The position numbers were made by a program, and so were the translations under genes. Under the pieces are notes generated by a model. The model saw nothing but the letters and a program-made list of their open reading frames with translations, was not told the DNA's origin and did no database searches. DNA of 64,000 nt from Lamellibrachia satsuma. Lineage: Eukaryota; Annelida; Polychaeta; Sabellida; Siboglinidae. The stretch covers positions 2,532,542-2,596,541 of the forward strand of contig BSQZ01000078.1 of the NCBI GenBank assembly GCA_033239005.1, written 5' to 3'. Below are positions 56,547-64,000 of the stretch, piece by piece (the first letter of the stretch is position 1; every line of letters starts with the position of its first letter).

Positions 56547-58204
56547 CACATGACTAAATTTGAGGGCAATAAATCAGAACATTTAGGGCAGTTATTTGTA
56601 ACTCCTGAAATGATAGCAAAGCAAATTAAGAAGATGAAAGATAATAAATCACCTGGAGTTGATGGGATACCACCAAAACTGCTAAAGGAAATTGTTGATC
56701 AAATTAGTACACCACTTGCAAACTTATTTAACTTGTCACTAGAGGAAGGAATAGTTCCTTCAGAATGGAAAGAAGCAAACATTACGCCGCTATTTAAGAA
56801 GGGATCGAGGAAGAAGCCAGAAAATTACAGACCAGTGAGTTTAACATCAGTTGTATGTAAATTACTCGAAACATTAATTAGAGACCACATGGTGGAATTC
56901 CTCGTAAAACATAAATTAATAAATACATCTCAACATGGATTCCTAAAAGCAAGGTCATGTCTAACCAATCTCTTATGTTTTTTAGAAGAAATTACAAAGT
57001 GGGTAGATGACGGGTCACCAGTGGATGTTGTCGACTTAGATTTTCAGAAAGCTTTCGATAAAGTGCCACATCAAAGATTGTTACTTAAACTAAAAGCCCA
57101 TGGTATAGGCAATGATGTAATCAACTGGATAGAAAAGTGGCTTACACACAGAAGACAGAGAGTAATAGTAGATGGTGAGATTTCAAACTGGAAATCGGTT
57201 TTGAGTGGGGTACCACAGGGATCAGTATTAGGCCCTATACTGTTTTTAATATATATAAATGATTTGGAGGATGACATATCTAGCAAAGTACTCAAATTTG
57301 CAGATGACACAAAAGTATTCAGAAAGGTTACTAATGATACAGATAAACAAAGTTTACATGATGATCTGGAAAAATTAGTTAAATGGTCAAAAAAATGGCA
57401 AATGTTATTCAATTTTGGGAAGTGTAAATGTATACACATAGGACATGGAAATATGGATGAGGAATATAAAATGGGGGATGCTGTACTAGGTAGAACCACA
57501 CAAGAAAAGGATTTAGGAGTAACATTTAATGCTGACATGGAAGTTTCAGAGCAATGTGGGATTGCTGCTTCGAAAGGAAATCAAATTCTAGGGCTAATTA
57601 GGAGAACTATCACGTATAAGGAGAAACATCTAATTGTACCCCTGTACAAAGCAATAGTTAGACCACATTTGGAATATTGTATTCAAGCATGGAGGCCATA
57701 TCATAAAAAAGACATAGATAAGCTAGAAAGAATACAACGAAGAGCAATTAAGATGATTCCAGAATTAAAAGACCTTAGTTACGAAAGTCGCTTATTACAA
57801 TGTGGTTTGACAACACTAGAGACCAGGAGACTAAGAGAAGACCAAATAGAAGTGTTTAAAATAGTGAACGGTTATGAGGATGTTGATAGGAATATGTTCT
57901 TCAAACTTAAAGAAGGCAGTAGAACCAGAGGACACAAAGCAGCATTAATTAAGGAGCAGTGTAGGTTGGACATGAGAAAGTACTCTTTCTCACAGAGGGT
58001 GATAAAAAAAGAATGGAACAAACTGCGAAATGATTGTGTTAATGCTAGTAGTGTGAATATGTTTAAAAATAGAATTGACAGATATCTGATAAGGGCGGGG
58101 CTACACATAGATGAGAAAATTGTTGGACTCTCAATAAGCCAATGGCTTCCTTGTCCACTTGCCATCTGGAACTTGTTGTTCGAGATGGCAATCTTGTTAA
58201 ATAT
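56547..58204 (+). mobile_element. CR1-like LINE with open reverse transcriptase, copy 2
   Basis: A continuous frame from 56550 includes SPGVDGIPPKLLKE, KPENYRPVSLTSVVCKLLE, motif A (VDLDFQKAFDKVPH), [20 protein letters not shown], motif C (FADDTKVF) and the C-terminal GSRTRGHKAALIKEQCRLDM. The reverse transcriptase appears intact, but the endonuclease is missing. The 3' end TTGTTAAATAT matches copy 1 at 32648. It sits inside another LINE, so it inserted later. The open frame reads past the element into the host LINE. Confidence 0.88.
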
Positions 58205-59345
58205 ATCCCCCACAGGAATGCATCAAACTGGGATAGACCCCCGTGGATAAATAAATTGAAGAAACTAATAAAAGCCAGGGATCAACTTTTTAAGAAAAGA
58301 AAGAAGGGATCAAAGAAATCCAAACTTTGGACAACTAAATTACAGACCTTAAAAAGCACTATTAGAAAAGAAACCAGAGCAGCTTATTGGACATATGTTG
58401 AATCAGTAATCACACCAAACCAGGATGACCGCAACAGAAATGGCAACAAGAAATTGTGGTCTTTCATCAAACACAGACGAACAGATTCAGTAGGCATCGC
58501 ACCTCTTAAAGAAAATGGAATCTTGAAGGACACCCCCCTGGACAAAGCCAGGATCCTAAATGCTCAGTTCAGCTCTGTGTTCACCAAAGAGAGCCCTTTA
58601 AATCCACCCCCACAGGAAGCTGACCCAATACAACAGTATCCCCCGATTTCCAAATTGAAAATCACCATAGAAGGCATTCAAAAACTCCGGGAAAATCTAA
58701 ACCCTACTAAAACCATGGTACCAGACAGGCTTCACCCCAAGGTCCTCAAAGAAACAGTCAGAGCAGTTGCTCTTATTCTACAGATATTTTTTTAATCCAT
58801 TGAAAATGGTGAGGTACCAGACGACTGGAAACAAGCAAATATAGCACCAATATTCAAGAAAGGAGAACGATATTGCCCATCAAATTACTGGCCAGTGTCA
58901 CTCACGTGTGTGTGCAGCAAACTAATGGAACACATAATCTCAAAACACCTACTAAACCACCTAGAAGCCAACAATATCCTCTTCGACAAGCGGCATGGAT
59001 TTCGAAAAAAGCAATCAACCGATACACAGTTGCTAGCCTTCACACAAGATATCCTGGCCAATCTAAGTGACGGAAGGCAAACTGATGTAATTATTATATG
59101 GCTTTCGCCAAAGCGTTTGACAAAGTACCACACCACAGACTAATCCAGAAAGTTGAGAGATAAGGTATCACTGGCTCTGTAAACACTTGGGTTGTGAAAT
59201 TCTTGACCTACCTAATAACCTCAAATCAACTGTCGGACACTATTATCTACATGACAATATCCAATGGTACTGACACGACAGCCCTTCAACGAGATCTAGA
59301 CAAATTAGCCAAGTGGGAAAAACCGCGAAATATCTCATTTTTCAC
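58205..59345 (+). mobile_element. LINE reverse transcriptase remnant (3' part)
   Basis: Continues the endonuclease remnant: HRNASNWDRPPWINKLKKLI, YVESVITPNQDDRN, LWSFIKHRRTDSVGIAPLKE, PPISKLKITIEGIQKLR, then after a stop DWKQANIAPIFKKGERYCPS, KLMEHIISKHLLNHLEANN and HGFRKKQSTDTQLLAFTQDI. The section with the YADD box is deleted, resuming at TISNGTDTTALQRDLDKLAK. Dead. Confidence 0.78.
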
Positions 59346-59785
59346 GCTATCAACTGTTCCTCTCCTCAAATTGCAGTTCTACGTACACACTATCATCTTT
59401 TCTCTTTCTTCCAAATATTTGATTACTTTCTCTTACAGCACTTTAGCATGTGTGCACACACACTGAGTCTATGAGCCTTGAAGAGAGGGTTGACTCGTAC
59501 CCGGAAGAAGAACACAGTAATGCATTAGTAACCTGTACATTTTATATACAATTGCAACTTTTACTCTGTGCAGTCTATTATGTTTGCATGTTCTACCAAT
59601 TTGTTAGCAGACGGAAAATATAACAGATCTTATATGGCATGTATTAGATTCTGACAGTTTCTTATATTGTCGTTGTCACGTCAGAAATACTTTTCTGACT
59701 GTCAGAAACCCAACCCTGACATTGTTGTTAATTGATTTTCCGAAAACCATTTCCAGGTGTGTTTGCAGCATAGATTATGATTTCA
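59346..59785. other. No supported feature
   Basis: AT-rich DNA between a LINE remnant and the 38-bp array. Confidence 0.3.
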
Positions 59786-59789
59786 CTAA

Positions 59790-60172
59790 TTTACTCCTTG
59801 CGTACTCCGAACATGATAATCAGATAATTTACTCCTTGCGTACTCCGAACATGATAATCAGATAATTTACTCCTTGCGTACTCCGAACGTGATAATCAGA
59901 TAATTTACTCCTTGCGTACTCCGAACGTGATAATCAGATAATTTACTCCTTGCGTACTCCGAACATGATAATCAGATAATTTACTCCTTGCTTACTCCGA
60001 ACATGACAATCAGATAATTTACTCCTTGCATACTCCGAACATGATAATCAGATAATTTACTCCTTGCGTACTCCGAACATGATAATCAGATAATTTACTC
60101 CTTGCGTACTCCAAACATGATAATCAGATAATTTACTCCTTGCGTACTCCGAACATGATAATCAGATAATTT
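59790..60172. repeat. 38-bp minisatellite, about 10 copies
   Basis: Unit GATAATTTACTCCTTGCGTA followed by CTCCGAACATGATAATCA. Copies are almost identical, with single-base variants (ACGTG, GCTTA, GCATA, CCAAAC). There is no unique spacer between units, so it is not a CRISPR array. Confidence 0.93.
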
Positions 60173-60570
60173 CAAGAACGAACAGTACCGAGTTCAACAC
60201 CCAAAAAATATGACCCGTTTCTCAGTCAGACCAAGCGGATATTACATTACTATTAGTATTACGTCAACGTCGTTTAAGTGGTGCCAATTAGTTTCCTGTG
60301 GATAATTAACACGGCAATTATTCGCATACGTGATTTGCATAAAACCTCATACGTAATTACGCGCTCGGCAACATTATGCGGTTTTTGTTGCTTGGGCCAA
60401 AATCGTATTTCCGCTTACCGCAAGTGTTACCAATAACCTCGCCACCTGTCGGATAACGGATGAATCCATAGTTCTATGACTCACCAACAGAGGCCGACAC
60501 ATCACCGAAAACGTGTTATCTGGATAATTAGTCAGCAAAGTCCTACTTGGAGATTGCGCTGAGGGTTTAT
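60173..60570. other. No supported feature
   Basis: Mixed sequence with CGTAATTACG-like short palindromes. No gene seen. Confidence 0.3.
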
Positions 60571-60656
60571 TTCAGAATGCCCTCCTCTAGAGTTGGTTTA
60601 TTTCAGAATGCCCTCCTCTAGAGTTGGTTTATTTCAGAATGCCCTCCTCTAGAGTT
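60564..60656. repeat. 31-bp minisatellite, 3 copies
   Basis: Unit GGTTTATTTCAGAATGCCCT followed by CCTCTAGAGTT. Confidence 0.9.
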
Positions 60657-60724
60657 AGTGAGTGCATGACAGTTTTTTCAATTATATTTCTCTGCGTGGG
60701 ATCGGTTACTCACTTACTGGTATA

Positions 60725-61090
60725 GACAACCTGGAGAAAACACAGTCAAAGAAGCGCCGCTCGATTTGCCCTAGTGACCACCGCCATACAACAAGCGTCA
60801 CACACCTACACCACAAACTTGGCTGGCGTACATTAGAACAACGACGATTACAACACGAACTAACATTCTTCTACACAATTAAAGATAATGTCCTGAATAT
60901 TTCTCTGCCTAAACATCTTATAGTCAAATATGCACCCTAGCACGAAACAGCGGTCCTGATGAATATATACAAATACAAGCACGCATCAAGACATGCATAC
61001 TCTTTCTATCCTAGAGTCGTAGGAGCCTGGAATCTACTCCCCACTGAAATAATAAGACTCCACTCCATTCACGCTTCCAACTAGCTGTGA
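60725..61090 (+). mobile_element. LINE C-terminal fragment
   Basis: DNLEKTQSKKRRSICPSDHR, TSVTHLHHKLGWRTLEQRRL, QHELTFFYTIKDNVLNI, then after a stop HAYSFYPRVVGAWNLLPTEI. This matches the end of CR1/jockey-type LINE proteins (LGWxxLxxRRxxxRL, FFPRxxxxWNxLP). It is truncated and broken. Confidence 0.75.
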
Positions 61091-61972
61091 GCACTGTATA
61101 TATATACGCGTCTATATTGGACTGTACTAGATATATTTATGGAGAAGTTTGGAGGTTCAAATAAACGATTCGCAGAAAGAAAAAGATCGCCACTTTCACA
61201 GTTTGTTTGTTGTAGTAATACAGAGCATGCATGGTCATTTCGGAATTAATTAATAAAAATAAGATACACGTACTATATACGTACAGTAATTGCCGTTGCC
61301 CGTTGGTCCCTTAATTCTATCTTCAGTTTTCAAAAGGTGCATGTAAATCATTTTTAACAAAAATAATGCAATTAAAAAGTGGATTAAAATCAGAAATCCT
61401 CCTTATATACGAATGAGGTAAGCTGGAAGGGCAAGGTATTCACAGCCAGCGTCAACATTGCCGAGTAAGTCAGAACGAAATAAATATACAGTTTATTCTG
61501 TATGTATCAAACATAAACAACTTCCTGTTGGAAGACTTTCGAAAGAAATAGACCGTAACGTTTGAGAAAGTTTTGACCTGTTTATGCATCGTTACTGTTG
61601 CCGTATCTGATTGATTCACATGTTACGGGACTAGCAACACCATCTGAGTGGATTTTAAAGAAAATACAAATATGTGAAACTTGCCGACACGATATGAAGA
61701 CAAACCGCTTTGACGCCGTATCCGTGAACGCTTCTTCATCGTCAACAACATGCCTACAACATTACGAGATGCAGCCAGTTTTATTGTGAGGATATCACTG
61801 CATACGCTAGGTTGGGTACATTACATATATCATTGTGTCAGCTAAGATTGGTAAGGCCTAACAGTATAATAAAATATCGATATAAGGGTATAATAAAATA
61901 TCGATATTATTTATAATTTAAAAAGGAATCGGCCTTTTTAGGCGGGTACCACCCCAACCGTCACCAAACACC
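61091..61972. other. Upstream of CCDC85, promoter region not resolved
   Basis: AT-rich, with a short direct repeat (ATAATAAAATATCGATAT twice) at about 61863-61910. The 5' untranslated exon and promoter of CCDC85 should lie here or further left, but I see no clear signal. Confidence 0.35.
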
Positions 61973-62409
61973 ATGTCAACAATATTGGTTTCAAAGATGT
62001 CAGATGACGAACTGCGGCGCATTGGTGTTGACGGGCTGGTCCACCAGCTGCGGCGGTGTGACCGCGAACGGCTGCGGTCTCTGGCTGACCACAGCAAGAT
62101 GATGATGGATGTAAACAATCGTCTTCAAACACATCTCATGGAGATACGTGGCCTCAAGGAGGTCAACCGGAAACTCATGGAAGAAAACCAGGAGTTGCGG
62201 GATCTATGCTGCTTCCTGGACGATGAACGAGAGCGCAGTCGAAAGCTGGCACGGGAATGGCAGAAGTTTGGGCGTTACACGTCTGATGTGATGAAGAGTG
62301 AGGTCGCCACATACCAGCAGAAACTGAATGTGCTTGAGGCGCGACAGGAGGAACTGGTGAAGGAGAATTTCGAACTGAAGGAGCTGTGTATCTACCTCGA
62401 CCAGGACAG
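61973..62409 (+). CDS. CCDC85: CCDC85 exon 1 (coding)
   Basis: 145 codons plus two bases. It is rich in Glu, Leu, Lys and Arg and forms two coiled-coil helices. Donor CAG|GTAGGA, phase 2. Confidence 0.93.
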
Positions 62410-62801
62410 GTAGGAACTAATATATGAGGTGTAGTCTGGGCATACCTTAAAATTGTGCTATAACATGTCTAATTTCAATCTAGATTTTCCATTTTATGCT
62501 TGGATAGTTTCGGGACATATACGTCTAACCTCTATTCATACAAAACTTGTTAAATTCAAAAGGTGCATATAAATGTGTTAAATTCAAGTTGTCTTTAGAA
62601 CTCAACAGTGTACACTGAAATATCTCTACCACATTGCTGTCAGGAATGACCGGGGGGAGACGGCTGACCGCGACCAGGGAGATGGCAGCAGTAGTTCTAG
62701 TCCAGTCAATGAGAAAGTGGACGAATTGCCCACAGCAAGCATCACTGGACTTGACCGCCAGGCTCAGGAGGCACTGCAAAAACAGGATGTGCGGGCTAAT
62801 G
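61973..62801 (+). CDS. CCDC85: CCDC85-family coiled-coil protein, first two exons
   Basis: Partial gene: exons 61973-62409 and 62644-62801, continuing beyond the window. The N-terminal 146 residues contain the family's coiled-coil core (EIRGLKEVNRKLMEENQELR, DLCCFLDDERERSRKLAREW, QKFGRYTSDVMKSEVATYQQ and KENFELKELCIYLDQDR), which closely resembles vertebrate CCDC85A/B/C. Those proteins bind catenin/armadillo-type partners at cell junctions and have nuclear co-repressor roles; that function is inferred from the family. Which paralogue this corresponds to cannot be told, as an invertebrate usually has one. The first ATG (MSTILVSKMSDDELRRIG) is taken; the second Met at residue 9 is also possible. 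Confidence 0.93.
62644..62801 (+). CDS. CCDC85: CCDC85 exon 2
   Basis: NDRGETADRDQGDGSSSSSP, VNEKVDELPTASITGLDRQA and QEALQKQDVRAN, a polar, Ser-rich linker. Acceptor CTGTCAG|GAATG and donor ATG|GTAGGC, leaving in phase 1. It is too short to be obvious as an open frame. Confidence 0.85.
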
Positions 62802-64000
62802 GTAGGCCTCTTTTTCAGTTTTTTCCTTGATTAACAAATGTACAGGTTGTACAGGTTAAATGTCCTTCCTCCATCACATTTTTGTCTGTCTCTTTTCAGA
62901 CTCATTTCACAAAACATGTAACTAGTATAAACTTTTTATTATACTAGTTCGTTTGCATGACTTTTTAATTAGTTTTGTGAAACCCTCGGACATACTATTA
63001 AAATTACCTTTGACTGGATCTGGTAAAAGTTCTGTGAAAAAGGGCAAAAAATGGTCTAGCTCTATATACTACAATGCAAGGCTGTGCACATTTTAACTGA
63101 TCAAACAATCAAAATAAGTTCTTTTGATTTATGATTTTAGTTTCCAGTCTTTCATAAGTTTTATTAAGTTGACTGCAAATGTTATTTGAACATACTACAA
63201 ATTTGAACATCAACAAACCTGATTCGTGATGGGCCAAGACAATTGAGGAGGGAGGTTTAACGGTAGAGATATGTTCTAGTTGAGCAATTCCTGTTTCATT
63301 TTGTATCCAGTGTGTGGCAGTTGATGCATGCCCAAGCACTGGATGTAGGTGAAATGTATGTCTACAATTGCTGGGTACACAACTGCTGTTAGATTTTTAC
63401 TTTTGTGCACATTGACTGGCATACAGTATATTTTATGCTTGAATAAGACACCTTCATATCATATGAAGCCTTTTCAGAGTGTCTTGGCAGACATGTTGTG
63501 CTCCCGATATGATGAGATGCTATTAAGCTGTTGTGATCCATCTGCATGGATTGTTATGTTGATCTCGCGATCAGAGCTGCAAGAAGCCATCAACTGAGTG
63601 GTACTTCACAGAAACATACTCATGTGGTTTCTATCTACGTTTAGTGATATTACCATCTCTCATGAACAAGAACTGCTTCCAGAGGCACCCACTGAAGGCA
63701 GTATCATTGTTGATGCATTGTGCCATAAATAAACATGTGCAGTACAAATCATTGGCACACTAACCATTGATAACTCCTGTGAATCACAGCACCTGGCTTC
63801 TGGGGTGGTCTTCCACTGTGTAGGTGAAGTGATTTGTCTTGATTCTCTTGTCAGTCCAGTGTCATGTCAAGTAGAACTGTTGGTTGTCACTCATCATCTT
63901 CTGTCACAGCTCGTGACTCTTGTGTTAGCTACATGTCAGATGTGGCTCGAGTATTTTTTACCCATACACTCAACTAAAAAAATACTCTAGCCACATTCTC
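62802..64000. other. CCDC85 intron 2 (to window end)
   Basis: No further exon recognised. The part 62930-63240 resembles the diverged repeat at 7870-8150, and includes ACCTGATTCGTGATGGGCCA, also seen near 18.73 kb. Confidence 0.45.

Noticed and set aside
59790..60172. Array of near-identical 38-bp units considered as CRISPR
   Set aside because: Units are contiguous with no unique spacers, and the DNA is from an animal.

Overview
This window is eukaryotic nuclear DNA from an animal. Short exons with GT..AG borders and matching phases are separated by AT-rich introns. Minisatellites, microsatellites and decayed non-LTR retrotransposons fill much of the rest. Gene content plus repeat style suggests a marine invertebrate, perhaps a lophotrochozoan such as a mollusc, but nothing here fixes the phylum. 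I saw no prokaryotic genes, tRNA, rRNA or CRISPR array.

Three genes can be read. (1) On the minus strand, 23942 down to 5807, eight small exons join in phase into a 323-codon reading frame ending in TGA. I do not recognise the protein. (2) On the minus strand, 55039 down to 40484, there is a complete ABCC10 (MRP7-type) ABC transporter. Its 17 exons join in phase to 1581 codons, with TMD0, two six-helix domains and two nucleotide-binding domains. Several exons (exon 9, most of exon 16, start of exon 5) are too short or lack an ATG, and were found by reading splice sites. (3) On the plus strand from 61973 there is a CCDC85-family coiled-coil gene. Its first two exons are present and it runs off the right edge. 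ABCC10 and CCDC85 lie head to head, separated by about 7 kb of nested retrotransposon and repeat DNA.

Layout: 1-5150 minisatellites and unique AT-rich DNA; 5.8-24 kb gene 1 with large introns holding simple repeats and two copies of a TTAA-flanked short element; 24-33 kb LINE remnants, a CATGCATG-rich array and a 5'-truncated CR1-like LINE; 33.2-35.4 kb a 46-bp satellite of about 48 units; 35.7-38.1 kb a 12-bp array and a decayed LINE; 38.5-38.9 kb a repeat carrying a tiny palindromic insertion; 40.5-55 kb ABCC10; 55-61.5 kb LINEs, one inserted in another, and a 38-bp array; 62-64 kb CCDC85.

The most unusual pattern is inside ABCC10. At three of its exons (3, 6 and 14) the last bases of the exon together with the splice donor have been tandemly amplified into the following intron, from 2 to roughly 15 copies. 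At a fourth (exon 8) the acceptor side is duplicated. Candidate donor sites are thus reiterated in these introns. A second notable item is a 24-bp perfect palindrome with 8-bp direct repeats, whose empty site survives in a related repeat 10.5 kb away.
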